Part shown: piece after piece, positions 35,896-43,941 of the stretch
How the letters are laid out: the number at the start of each line of letters is the position of its first letter
Numbering within the stretch: position 1 is the stretch's first letter
Assembly: GCF_024622975.1 (NCBI RefSeq)
Contig: NZ_JANJZT010000006.1
Location: forward strand, 62,001 to 126,000
Source: Blautia caecimuris
GTDB lineage: Bacteria > Bacillota > Clostridia > Lachnospirales > Lachnospiraceae
Direction: 5' to 3'
DNA length: 64,000 nucleotides
Notes under the pieces: generated by a model
What the model was told of the DNA's origin: nothing
The model's database searches: none
Seen by the model: only the letters and a program-made list of their open reading frames with translations
Position numbers and translations under genes: made by a program

Positions 35896-37128
35896 ATGCA
35901 GCATTATATTACAGAAATTAAAATTAATCAGCTGCGGCATTTATCAGATATATCAATTTCATTAAATACAGAAAACAGACAGCACTTGATTATTACGGGT
36001 AAAAATGGTTCGGGAAAGACCTCCCTGCTACTTGCGGTTCAAAAGTATTTGCAGGCTATTAATGACGGAAAATTAAACAGGTTAAATGATATTTATATTC
36101 CCCAAAGCTTGGAATTGGAGGAAAGCCTGAAGGCGGTACAGACAGAAAAAGAAAAATATGAAATAAAACAACAATACAATCTGGGGATGGATTTGATAAA
36201 AAAATACAGAGATGGTGTAGATATCCGCTTTAATGAATCTGAAGATCTGGATGCGCTGTACAGTCAGGGGGAATTTGTGACAGCATTCTTTCCGGCAAAC
36301 AGAAAAACAGAAATCCTTCGCTCTCGGGGTGTGGAGGATATTAAACTGAATGAAGCTTACAGCATAAATTCAGAGCCGGGAAAGCTGTTGCACAAATATA
36401 TGGTTCATCTGAAAACACAACAGTCTTATGCCAGAAACGAAGGAGATCTGGAAAATGCGGAAAGAATCCAGGCCTGGTTTGATCGCTTTGTAGATGCGCT
36501 GAAAACCTTACTGGATGCTCCCTCAATTACGCTGGAGTATAATTACAAAGAATATGATTTTAAAATTTGTGAGAAGGGAAGAACGCCGTTTGGTCTGGAT
36601 GAATTGTCAGATGGATATTCTTCTGTAATTCATATAGTTTCAGATCTTATGTTAAGAATGGATAAGAACTGGATTCTGGGAAATAAACTCAGTAGTTATG
36701 ATGCAGAGGGAATTGTGCTGATCGATGAACTGGAAACTCATCTTCATATAGAATTGCAGAGAAAAATTTTGCCATTTCTCATAAAATTCTTTCCGAGGAT
36801 TCAGTTTATTGTTACAACACATTCTCCGTACATTCTTAACTCAGTTTCGAATGCTAAAGCTTATGATCTGGAACGCTGTATTGAAATGGAAGATTTGTCA
36901 TCCTATTCTGCAGAGGGACTGGCAGAGGGATATTTTGATGCGGATGAGTATTCTGATAAACTGAGAGAAAGGATTTGCAGATATCAGTATCTGAAACAAA
37001 AGGAAGAACTCACTGATGATGAGAGGGCAGAACGGGCAAAGTTGCGTATTGAGCTTAAAAATATTCCCCGTGGCTTGTCCGGTGAAGCAAGAGAGCGGTT
37101 TGAAGAGATTGAAGGAAATGGTTTATGA
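35896..37128 (+). CDS. ptuA: AAA/ABC-type ATPase of a Septu-like system (PtuA-like)
   Basis: The 410-residue protein has Walker A GKNGSGKTS at 35-43, an extended charged middle region, LDELSDGYSS resembling an ABC signature loop, and Walker B LIDELETHLH with Asp277 and Glu278. A switch histidine lies in TTHSPYILNS. This matches AAA_21/SMC-like ATPases of the PtuA group. It overlaps an HNH nuclease gene by 4 bp, the hallmark gene pair of Septu. No retron reverse transcriptase lies nearby, so it is not a retron-type Septu. GGGAG favours the ATG at 35896 over one two codons earlier. The gene is noticeably AT-rich, suggesting transfer. Confidence 0.78.
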   Translation: MQHYITEIKINQLRHLSDISISLNTENRQHLIITGKNGSGKTSLLLAVQKYLQAINDGKLNRLNDIYIPQSLELEESLKAVQTEKEKYEIKQQYNLGMDLIKKYRDGVDIRFNESEDLDALYSQGEFVTAFFPANRKTEILRSRGVEDIKLNEAYSINSEPGKLLHKYMVHLKTQQSYARNEGDLENAERIQAWFDRFVDALKTLLDAPSITLEYNYKEYDFKICEKGRTPFGLDELSDGYSSVIHIVSDLMLRMDKNWILGNKLSSYDAEGIVLIDELETHLHIELQRKILPFLIKFFPRIQFIVTTHSPYILNSVSNAKAYDLERCIEMEDLSSYSAEGLAEGYFDADEYSDKLRERICRYQYLKQKEELTDDERAERAKLRIELKNIPRGLSGEARERFEEIEGNGL

Positions 37129-37817
37129 TAAAAATTAAACGCAGAAAAACAGATAAAACAATAAAAGCCATTGAAGCTCTTAAGACTGCAAAAATTAAAA
37201 ACAGTTCTTATAATACTCCGGAGGTTAATGCGGCCCTGCGGGAAATGTTTTATGGAAAATGCTATATCTGTGAAAATAAGCAAACTACGTCGTTTCAGAT
37301 AGAGCATTTAATGCCCCATCATGGAAATGTAGATTTAAAATATGATTGGAACAATCTTTTCTGGTCCTGTGCGCATTGTAATAACATTAAGAACGATAAG
37401 TATACTCCTATTTTGGATTGCACAAAAGAAAACATAGAAGATTTTATTGCTTTTCGTAAAAAAGGATATTTTGGAACAGAAGAGAGACTGATATTTGAAA
37501 GTCTGGATTTTCGTACAGAGACGGAGAATACGGTAAAACTGCTTCAGGAAGTGTATTATGGTTCAACTCCTCAAAAACAGATAGAGGCAAAGGTGTTAAG
37601 ACGGGCACTGAGAAAAGAGCTTTCTGAGTTCAAAGAATATGTTCGGGAATATCAGGAAGAAGAGGATGAGCAGGAAAAAGGGGATTTGAGATGTCTCTTA
37701 AGAAAGGAACTGAGGGACAGCTCTTCCTTTGCGGCATTTAAACGCTGGCTGATCAGAGACAATAAAAATATTTTCCCGGAATTATATGAGGATATAACTG
37801 CATTACATAAAAATTAA
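37125..37817 (+). CDS. ptuB: HNH endonuclease of a Septu-like system (PtuB-like)
   Basis: The 230-residue protein has an HNH fold with zinc Cys pairs: CYIC at 46-49 and CAHC at 82-85. The catalytic segment IEHLMPH (His61) and Asn77 (DWNNLFW) lie between them. The layout matches the PtuB and retron-associated HNH proteins. In Septu, PtuA and PtuB form a complex that acts on phage DNA. The start overlaps the PtuA stop as ATGA, so the two are co-translated. The C-terminal half is helical and charged. Confidence 0.8.
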   Translation: MIKIKRRKTDKTIKAIEALKTAKIKNSSYNTPEVNAALREMFYGKCYICENKQTTSFQIEHLMPHHGNVDLKYDWNNLFWSCAHCNNIKNDKYTPILDCTKENIEDFIAFRKKGYFGTEERLIFESLDFRTETENTVKLLQEVYYGSTPQKQIEAKVLRRALRKELSEFKEYVREYQEEEDEQEKGDLRCLLRKELRDSSSFAAFKRWLIRDNKNIFPELYEDITALHKN

Positions 37818-37848
37818 ATGAACAGATATAAAATATGGCATAAAACAA

Positions 37849-37918
37849 AGACACCCTCTGCGGAATGATGTATATGAAATACTAACAAACAATATACTCA
37901 TTCAAACAGGAGGGTGTT
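37849..37918. terminator. Long-armed hairpin terminator between the nuclease and aldo/keto reductase genes
   Basis: ACACCCTC near 37851 pairs with GAGGGTGT near 37909, with further inner pairing of AATGA...TATAT to ATATA...TCATT. On the minus strand it ends in a T-rich run. It lies between convergent genes. Confidence 0.6.
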
Positions 37919-37955
37919 TGCTGTAACTGGTTCCCGGTAGCAGACTTAAACGGTC

Positions 37956-39101
37956 TTAACTAAAAAGCTCCCGGGTTTTCTGCATCCATTCAATGACAGG
38001 TACGGAGAAGGGGCATCTTTCCTCACAGCCGCCGCATTCCAGGCAGTGGGAGGCATTGGCGTCCAGTGCTTCATAGTGGGCGCGGACTGTGGGGGGAACC
38101 TCCTTCTGCATCCGCGCCAGATCCGCAAGCTTGTTCACCATGGCAATGTCGATTCCGGCAGGGCAGGGAGCGCAGTGACCGCAGTAGGTACACTGTCCTG
38201 CCGCGTAGGCATGCTGGGGAGCGTTTGCAAGTACGCTTGCATAATCTTTTTCCTCATCTGTGGCAGTCTCATAGGCAACTGCCTGATATACGTGTTCAGG
38301 TGAATCGAAGCCGGCCATAACGCTTGCCACAGCCGGGCGGGTCAGCGCATAGTGGAGGCACTGGACAGGTGTAAGCGCAACGCCGAAGGGAGAGGTTTTC
38401 GCATCGAAGAGACGTCCTCCTGCATAGCCCTTCATAACAGTGATTCCCACATTTCCCTGTTCGCAGATACGGTAAAGCTCTTCTCTTTCCGGATCAATAC
38501 GGTTCAGGCCGTCCGCGTATTTTTCCACAAAATAATCGTCCAGATTTTCACTTGGAGGCAGAAGGTCAAAGGCCGGGTTGATGCTGAACAGAATCATTTC
38601 AATTTCGCCATGAAGAGCGGCTGTTTTTGCCACTGTGGGATTGTGGGTACTCATTCCGATGTGGCGGATAGTTCCGGCTTCTTTCAGGTTCCGGACATAG
38701 GCAATAAATTCGCCGGACATGATCTCTTTAAATTCCTCAGGGCTGTCAACAAAGTGGATCATGCCCAGATCAATATAATCAGTCTGCATTCTTGTAAGAA
38801 GATCCCGGAAAGCTTCATCAACCTTGTCCAGATCTCTGGTACGTTCATACTGGCCGTTCTGCCAGGTGGAACCAATATGTCCCTGAATGATCCATTTGTC
38901 CCTGCAGTCTTTGATGGCATTTCCGATATTGGAGCGGACATTTGGCTCGGACATCCAGCAGTCCAGGATGTTGATGCCCTCTTTCTGACAGACGTCAATG
39001 ATCTCTTTTACCTCTTCTGTGTTGTGGCGTTCCAGCCATTCGCCTCCGAGACCGATCTCACTGACATTGAGACCTGTTTTTCCAAGTGTACGGTACTTCA
39101 T
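37956..39101 (-). CDS. Aldo/keto reductase with C-terminal 4Fe-4S motifs
   Basis: The 381-residue protein begins MKYRTLGKTGLNVSEIGLGG, typical of the AKR barrel, with a barrel domain to about residue 290. The C-terminus carries CTYCGHCAPCP and CLECGGCEERCPF, two Cys-rich motifs able to bind [4Fe-4S] clusters. Such fused reductases are common in anaerobes and probably link NAD(P)H or ferredoxin to carbonyl reduction. The substrate is unknown. AAAGGAGG precedes the ATG. It lies 85 bp downstream of plsC on the same strand, with a terminator between. Confidence 0.87.
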   Translation of the reverse strand: MKYRTLGKTGLNVSEIGLGGEWLERHNTEEVKEIIDVCQKEGINILDCWMSEPNVRSNIGNAIKDCRDKWIIQGHIGSTWQNGQYERTRDLDKVDEAFRDLLTRMQTDYIDLGMIHFVDSPEEFKEIMSGEFIAYVRNLKEAGTIRHIGMSTHNPTVAKTAALHGEIEMILFSINPAFDLLPPSENLDDYFVEKYADGLNRIDPEREELYRICEQGNVGITVMKGYAGGRLFDAKTSPFGVALTPVQCLHYALTRPAVASVMAGFDSPEHVYQAVAYETATDEEKDYASVLANAPQHAYAAGQCTYCGHCAPCPAGIDIAMVNKLADLARMQKEVPPTVRAHYEALDANASHCLECGGCEERCPFSVPVIEWMQKTRELFS

Positions 39102-39126
39102 AATGTTTTCCTCCTTTAAAAATAAT

Positions 39127-39172
39127 GCGGCTCCGGAAAAATCAGCTTTTCAGAGGATTTTGTCCGGACCGC
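39127..39172 (-). terminator. Terminator after plsC
   Basis: On the minus strand GCGG-CCGGA-AAAATC pairs with GATTTT-TCCGG-GCCGC around a 12-base loop and is followed by ATTATTTTT. Confidence 0.6.
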
Positions 39173-39186
39173 ATGTAATGAACAGC

Positions 39187-39927
39187 TTATACAAGCTCTT
39201 TATTTTTCTTAATTGTTTCCAGAATAATGTTCTGGGTGTATTCTCCAAGATGTCTCTGGTCATTCTTGTCCAGATCCTTTACATAAACGGGCTTGCAGTA
39301 TTCCACGATCACATGACAGGGCTTGATCTTCGGAAAATGTGCCTCAAAGATTTCTGCCGTATTGTTCATGGCAATGGGGATAATGGGACAGCCTGATTTG
39401 GAGGCAATCTTAAAGCTTCCCTCATGGAAGGGAAGAAGCTCTGTTTCGTCCTCTGCCTTATTTCTGGTGCCTTCCGGGAAAATACAGATGGAAATTCCTG
39501 ACTTTACCTTTTCAATGGCAGTGAGGATGGTTTTCAGCCCCTGCTTGATATCCTTACGGTCAAGAAACAGGCAGTGCAGATATTTCATCCAGTTTGACAG
39601 AAGCGGAATCTTTTCCATTTCTTTTTTTGCCACATAGCCGGTGCGGATAGGACAGCGGCTGTAGGTGAGAAGAATGTCAAAATAGCTTCTGTGATTGCCG
39701 ATGTAAAGCACAGGAGTATCTTTTGGGACATTTTCTTCGCCGATCACAGTGATCTTTGTTCCGGCAACCCACAGAATAAATTTAAAAGCGCCCTGGATCA
39801 GCCGGAGAGAACTGATTTCTTTTGTCATGGGAGAGAATTTGCCGATGATCCATTCCACAATAAGAACGGGAATGGAAAGAATCAGAAATCCGATCACAAT
39901 GACAGCAACAAGTAAAAAGCGAATCAT
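39187..39927 (-). CDS. plsC: 1-acyl-sn-glycerol-3-phosphate acyltransferase (PlsC-like)
   Basis: The 246-residue membrane enzyme has an N-terminal hydrophobic segment (1-25) and the acyltransferase motifs NHRSYFD (HX4D) and FPEGTR. It acylates lysophosphatidic acid to phosphatidic acid in phospholipid synthesis. The start was placed at MIRFLL because AGAGGT lies upstream there and a good promoter is properly spaced. An in-frame extension of 34 residues upstream would run through that promoter region. Confidence 0.88.
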   Translation of the reverse strand: MIRFLLVAVIVIGFLILSIPVLIVEWIIGKFSPMTKEISSLRLIQGAFKFILWVAGTKITVIGEENVPKDTPVLYIGNHRSYFDILLTYSRCPIRTGYVAKKEMEKIPLLSNWMKYLHCLFLDRKDIKQGLKTILTAIEKVKSGISICIFPEGTRNKAEDETELLPFHEGSFKIASKSGCPIIPIAMNNTAEIFEAHFPKIKPCHVIVEYCKPVYVKDLDKNDQRHLGEYTQNIILETIKKNKELV

Positions 39928-39985
39928 AATCGTACCTCTTTCGTATACGGCAGCCCATATCATGTGCGGCTGCCTTAATAGTAAC

Positions 39986-40014
39986 ATTATACAAATTAAA
40001 TGAAATTGTTGCAA
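39986..40014 (-). promoter_or_regulatory. Promoter of plsC
   Basis: On the minus strand TTGCAA, a 17-bp spacer and a perfect TATAAT lie about 60 bp before the chosen start. Confidence 0.75.
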
Positions 40015-40070
40015 TAAATCTTTTGGCAATTACATACAATACTTATCAAGGAACGGATTGGGGTGGCATT

Positions 40071-40475
40071 ATGAAAAAGACAGTCCTTCTGGTCTGTTAT
40101 CTGATTCTGATTCTGTCTCTGGGAGGCTGCCGGCTGGTGCGCATCGAGGAAGAAAAAAGAACGCCTCTTGAGTATGAGGTGGTGGAACCGGAACAGCTTC
40201 CTGAGGAAGCGGCTTCACTTGTGGAAGAAAAAAAGGCTTCAGAGTTCAGGGTCACATATCAGAGCGGAAAAGAGCTTTATCTGATCAGAGGCTACGGAAA
40301 ACAGATGAGCGGCGGATACAGCATTCAGGTAAAAGAGCTTTCAGCTTCTTCCACAGCTGTATTTTTTGAGACAAAGCTGATGGGTCCCTCTGCAGAAGAA
40401 CAGAGCGGAGCGCCGTCCTATCCGTATATAGCAGTAAAAATACAGTACCGGAAGGAACCGGTACAGTTTCAATAA
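40071..40475 (+). CDS. PrcB-like lipoprotein
   Basis: The 134-residue protein has a lipoprotein signal with LGGC at about residue 20. A C-terminal domain resembles PrcB_C (GKQMSGGYSIQVKEL..., then SYPYIAVKI). PrcB-type proteins are exported and of uncertain function; one member belongs to a protease complex in Treponema. The ATG at 40071 gives a typical lipoprotein signal. It lies 19 bp before a SipL-like gene and may share its transcript, which would suggest a role at the envelope or spore surface. Confidence 0.7.
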   Translation: MKKTVLLVCYLILILSLGGCRLVRIEEEKRTPLEYEVVEPEQLPEEAASLVEEKKASEFRVTYQSGKELYLIRGYGKQMSGGYSIQVKELSASSTAVFFETKLMGPSAEEQSGAPSYPYIAVKIQYRKEPVQFQ

Positions 40476-40494
40476 TGACAGGAGGAAAAGAAAA

Positions 40495-42051
40495 GTGGAA
40501 TTAAAAAAAGAAGATATTCAGACGCTGCGGGTAAAAAGCCGGGCAACCAGTCAGGTAACCTTTGATGCTGATTACAATGTTCCGGATGTCAAGCCGGATA
40601 TCGGACGAATGATCCAGAATAAAGGAGAGGTGGAGGTGGAGGAGGTCCGTTTAAATGACGGGCACGCTTTTGTCCGCGGAAGCCTCAATGTAGATCTTCT
40701 TTATGTGGGGGAAGAGGAAGGAAGAGTGTACAGTCTTTCTGCGAAGCTTCCTGTGGAAGAGACACTGAATCTGGAGGGAATTGTAAGCGGAGATAAAATG
40801 TGCCTGAAATGGGAGATCGAGGATCTGAGTCTTCATCTGATCCATTCCAGAAAGCTGAACATAAAGGCAGTAGTGACATTTTATGCAGTTGTGGATGAGC
40901 TGGCAGGAATCCGTCTGCCTGTGGCTGTGGACGATGAAACTGTTTCCGTAAAAAAGAAGCCCATGAAGCTTTTAAGTCTTGCCGTACATAAAAAGGACAC
41001 TCTGCGCAAAAAGGAGGAGATTGTTTTATCCTCCAATAAGCCCAATGTAGCAGAGCTTTTGTGGCACACTGCAGAAGTCCGGGGCCTTGATCTTCGGCCT
41101 GAAGAGGACAGAGTAAAGGCAAAGGGAGAGCTGTATGTATTTGTTCTTTATACCGGAGACGATGAGGGAAGGACGCACCAGTGGCTGGAATATTCGGTTC
41201 CGTTTTCCGGGGAGGTGGAGTGTCCGGGATGTACGGCAGATATGATCCCCAATATGGAGGCTGCCGTGATCAGCCAGTCAGTGGAGGTGAAGCCGGATTC
41301 TGACGGGGAGGAACGGCTTCTGATCGCAGATATGGTACTGGAAGTGGATATGAAGCTTTACCGGGAGGAAGAGCATGAGGTGGTCCTGGATGTATATACG
41401 CCTTTGCGCCAGTGTATTCCAAAAGGAAAAACAGAGGCTCTGGAAAGTCTGCTGATCCGGAATTTTTCCAAGTGCAGGCTGTCCGACAGGATCGAAATGA
41501 AGGAAACCAGAGGGAAGATCCTTCAGATCTGTCACAGCCAGGGACAGGTGAAGGTGGATAAAACAAGGATTGTAGAGGGCGGCGTGCAGGTAGACGGTAT
41601 TGTTCAGCTTAAAATCCTTTATATTGTGGGAAATGACGATATGCCGTTTTATTCCATGGAGACCATGATTCCCTTTACTCAGACGGTGGAAGCAGGCGGA
41701 ATCACAGAGCAGAGTGTGTATTATCTTCATGCAGATCTGGAACAGCTTGCCACTTCCATGGTGGACAGTGATGAAATAGAGATCAGGGCAACTGTGAGCC
41801 TGAATCTTCTTGTTATGAGCTGCCAGGAAACAATGGTCATAGATAAGGTGGAGGAGCAGCCTCTGGATGAGGAAAAGGTGCGGGCAATGCCGGGAATTAC
41901 TGTTTATGTGGTAAAACCGGAAGACTCTCTCTGGGATATCGCAAAGAAATTTTATACTACAGTGGAGGAGATCAGTACAGTCAATGAACTGAAGGACGGA
42001 GAGATCTCTGTGGGGCAGCCTCTGCTCCTTATAAAAAAAGTGGAACAATGA
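40495..42051 (+). CDS. sipL: SipL-like DUF3794 (SPOCS) protein with C-terminal LysM
   Basis: The 518-residue protein has repeated DUF3794/SPOCS segments (for example near 25-120, 180-280 and 320-420) and a C-terminal LysM domain at about 470-515 (YVVKPEDSLWDIAKKF). This is the domain order and size of SipL of Clostridioides difficile, which docks spore coat morphogenetic proteins on the forespore. No signal peptide is present, as expected for a mother-cell protein. The start is GTG, with AGGAGG upstream. No SpoIVA gene is in the window. Confidence 0.85.
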   Translation: MELKKEDIQTLRVKSRATSQVTFDADYNVPDVKPDIGRMIQNKGEVEVEEVRLNDGHAFVRGSLNVDLLYVGEEEGRVYSLSAKLPVEETLNLEGIVSGDKMCLKWEIEDLSLHLIHSRKLNIKAVVTFYAVVDELAGIRLPVAVDDETVSVKKKPMKLLSLAVHKKDTLRKKEEIVLSSNKPNVAELLWHTAEVRGLDLRPEEDRVKAKGELYVFVLYTGDDEGRTHQWLEYSVPFSGEVECPGCTADMIPNMEAAVISQSVEVKPDSDGEERLLIADMVLEVDMKLYREEEHEVVLDVYTPLRQCIPKGKTEALESLLIRNFSKCRLSDRIEMKETRGKILQICHSQGQVKVDKTRIVEGGVQVDGIVQLKILYIVGNDDMPFYSMETMIPFTQTVEAGGITEQSVYYLHADLEQLATSMVDSDEIEIRATVSLNLLVMSCQETMVIDKVEEQPLDEEKVRAMPGITVYVVKPEDSLWDIAKKFYTTVEEISTVNELKDGEISVGQPLLLIKKVEQ

Positions 42052-42199
42052 CTATTGAAATTCCTGTAAAAATCATATAAAATATTTGCAAAGAATTGTA
42101 TACAAAGTACAGAAAAAAAACGCTGCTGTCCACAGCTTTTACGGCAGTGCATAATAAAAAGTATAAAAGATAAAGTACGAAAGGACAGAGGAATGGCTT

Positions 42200-43063
42200 A
42201 TGCGTCTTAGGGCAATGGCAAAAATCAATCTTGGACTTGATGTGATCCGCAAAAGGGAGGACGGATATCATGAGGTGCGCATGATCATGCAGACTGTGCG
42301 TATGTATGATACTCTGGAGATCAGGAAAAAACAGGCACCGGGAATTTCCCTGCGCTCCAACCTGCCCTATGTTCCGTCAGACGAGAGAAATCTTGTCTAT
42401 AAGGCTGCAAAGATTCTTATGGATGAATTTCATGTGGAAGAGGGGCTTTCCATGAAGCTTACCAAATCCATTCCCGTAGCAGCAGGAATGGCAGGAGGAA
42501 GTTCGGATGCAGCCGCAGCCTTTGTGGGAGTGAACCGTCTGTTCCGTCTGGGTCTCAGCCAGGAGGAGCTTATGAAAAGGGCTGTTCAGGTAGGGGCAGA
42601 CGTACCTTACTGTGTGATGAGAGGCACTGCCCTGGCAGAGGGGATCGGTGAAAAATTAACGCCTCTGCCGCCAATGCCGGAGTGCTATGTGCTGATCGGA
42701 AAACCGGGCATCAATGTTTCCACAAAAACAGCATATGAAAATCTGAGGCTGGACGCCATTCAGAGACGGCCGGATATTGACGGAATGATCGCGGCTATCC
42801 GAAACCAGGATCTGCGCTCCATAACAGAAAAAATGGAGAATGTATTTGAGCCGGGAATTATGGAAAAATATCCGGTGATCGGCGAGATTGAGAAATTTAT
42901 GGAAGAAAGAGGAGCGCTGAAGGCAATGATGAGCGGAAGCGGCCCTACTGTATTTGGTATTTTTGAGGACAGAGAAAAAATGTTTGCCGCATCAGAGGCT
43001 CTGAAAAAGAGCGGTCTGGCAAAAACAGTTTTTGCTTCACGGATCTATAACCGTTCTGAGTAA
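42200..43063 (+). CDS. ispE: 4-diphosphocytidyl-2-C-methyl-D-erythritol kinase
   Basis: The 287-residue GHMP kinase belongs to the MEP (non-mevalonate) isoprenoid pathway and phosphorylates CDP-ME at the 2-hydroxyl. The ATP-binding glycine motif PVAAGMAGGSSDAAAA is at about 92-107, and MAKINLGLDV (Lys8 region) and MSGSGPTVFGIF are conserved. The length is normal. It is followed after 53 bp by a GntR-family regulator. Confidence 0.93.
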   Translation: MRLRAMAKINLGLDVIRKREDGYHEVRMIMQTVRMYDTLEIRKKQAPGISLRSNLPYVPSDERNLVYKAAKILMDEFHVEEGLSMKLTKSIPVAAGMAGGSSDAAAAFVGVNRLFRLGLSQEELMKRAVQVGADVPYCVMRGTALAEGIGEKLTPLPPMPECYVLIGKPGINVSTKTAYENLRLDAIQRRPDIDGMIAAIRNQDLRSITEKMENVFEPGIMEKYPVIGEIEKFMEERGALKAMMSGSGPTVFGIFEDREKMFAASEALKKSGLAKTVFASRIYNRSE

Positions 43064-43116
43064 GCGCGCAATTCAGATATTCCGGAGACATCAGTGATAA
43101 GGAGGAAATACAAAGG

Positions 43117-43818
43117 ATGAATGATTTTTCTGTTGATATGAATGAGTATCTGCCGTTGAGAGACGTTGTATTTAATACTTTGCGCAAGGCAATTCTCAAG
43201 GGAGAGCTGAAGCCGGGAGAAAGACTGATGGAGATCGCTCTGGCAGACCGTCTGGGAGTCAGCAGAACTCCGGTCCGTGAAGCCATGCGGAAGCTGGAAC
43301 TGGAAGGTCTTGTGGTGATGATCCCCAGAAGAGGCGCTCAGGTTGCAAATATTACAGAAAAGGATCTCAATGATGTTCTGGAGGTTCGCATTGCCCTTGA
43401 AAATCTTTCCATAGAAAAAGCCTGCGCCCGTATGACGGAAGAGCAGTTAGCCCAGCTGTGGGATGCCGCGGAGGAGTTTGAAAAAACAATGGCTGAGGGA
43501 AATCTGGTAAAGCTTGCAGAGGCAGACGTGGCCTTTCATGAGGTGATCTACCAGTCTTCAGACAACCGCCGTCTGAACCAGGTGCTGAACAATCTCCGGG
43601 AGCAGATTTACAGATATCGTGTAGAGTATCTGAAGGATGAAGAGACAAGGAATCTTCTGGTTAAGGAACACAAGGAGCTTTATGAGGCGATACGGGCAAG
43701 AGATGTAAAAAAAGCCCAGGAGATCTCTTTCCGCCATATAGAAAATCAGAGAGAGGCCATTGTATGCTCTATCCGGGAGGAGACGGAAATCAGGGAAAAG
43801 GCATCCGATCGTAAATAA
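43117..43818 (+). CDS. GntR/FadR-family transcriptional regulator (FCD domain)
   Basis: The 233-residue regulator has an N-terminal winged helix (ILKGELKPGERLMEIALADRL, split as ILKGELKPGERL and ALADRLGVSRTPVREAM) and a C-terminal all-helical FCD domain with Asp/His residues (ADVAFHEVIY, EHKELYEAI, RHIENQ) suited to metal and organic-acid binding. AAGGAGG lies before the ATG. It follows ispE closely, an order seen in other Lachnospiraceae. The effector and target are unknown. Confidence 0.87.
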   Translation: MNDFSVDMNEYLPLRDVVFNTLRKAILKGELKPGERLMEIALADRLGVSRTPVREAMRKLELEGLVVMIPRRGAQVANITEKDLNDVLEVRIALENLSIEKACARMTEEQLAQLWDAAEEFEKTMAEGNLVKLAEADVAFHEVIYQSSDNRRLNQVLNNLREQIYRYRVEYLKDEETRNLLVKEHKELYEAIRARDVKKAQEISFRHIENQREAIVCSIREETEIREKASDRK

Positions 43819-43840
43819 AACTGAAAAATATGGTTATTCT

Positions 43841-43873
43841 AAGAGAGGTACAAATGGTATCTCTCTTTTTATT
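43841..43873 (+). terminator. Terminator after the GntR gene
   Basis: AAGAGAG...TAC pairs with GTA...CTCTCTT, followed by TTTTATTT. Confidence 0.75.
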
Positions 43874-43941
43874 TACCATGATTTAGAGAGTTGGAAGAGG
43901 AAGTGTCCTCTTTTTTGCAGACGATGTAGCAGGAGTTGTAT

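Noticed and set aside
35810-37125. Possible retron system around the HNH nuclease
   Set aside because: No reverse transcriptase gene and no msr/msd-like inverted repeats were seen; the ATPase and HNH genes alone fit Septu.
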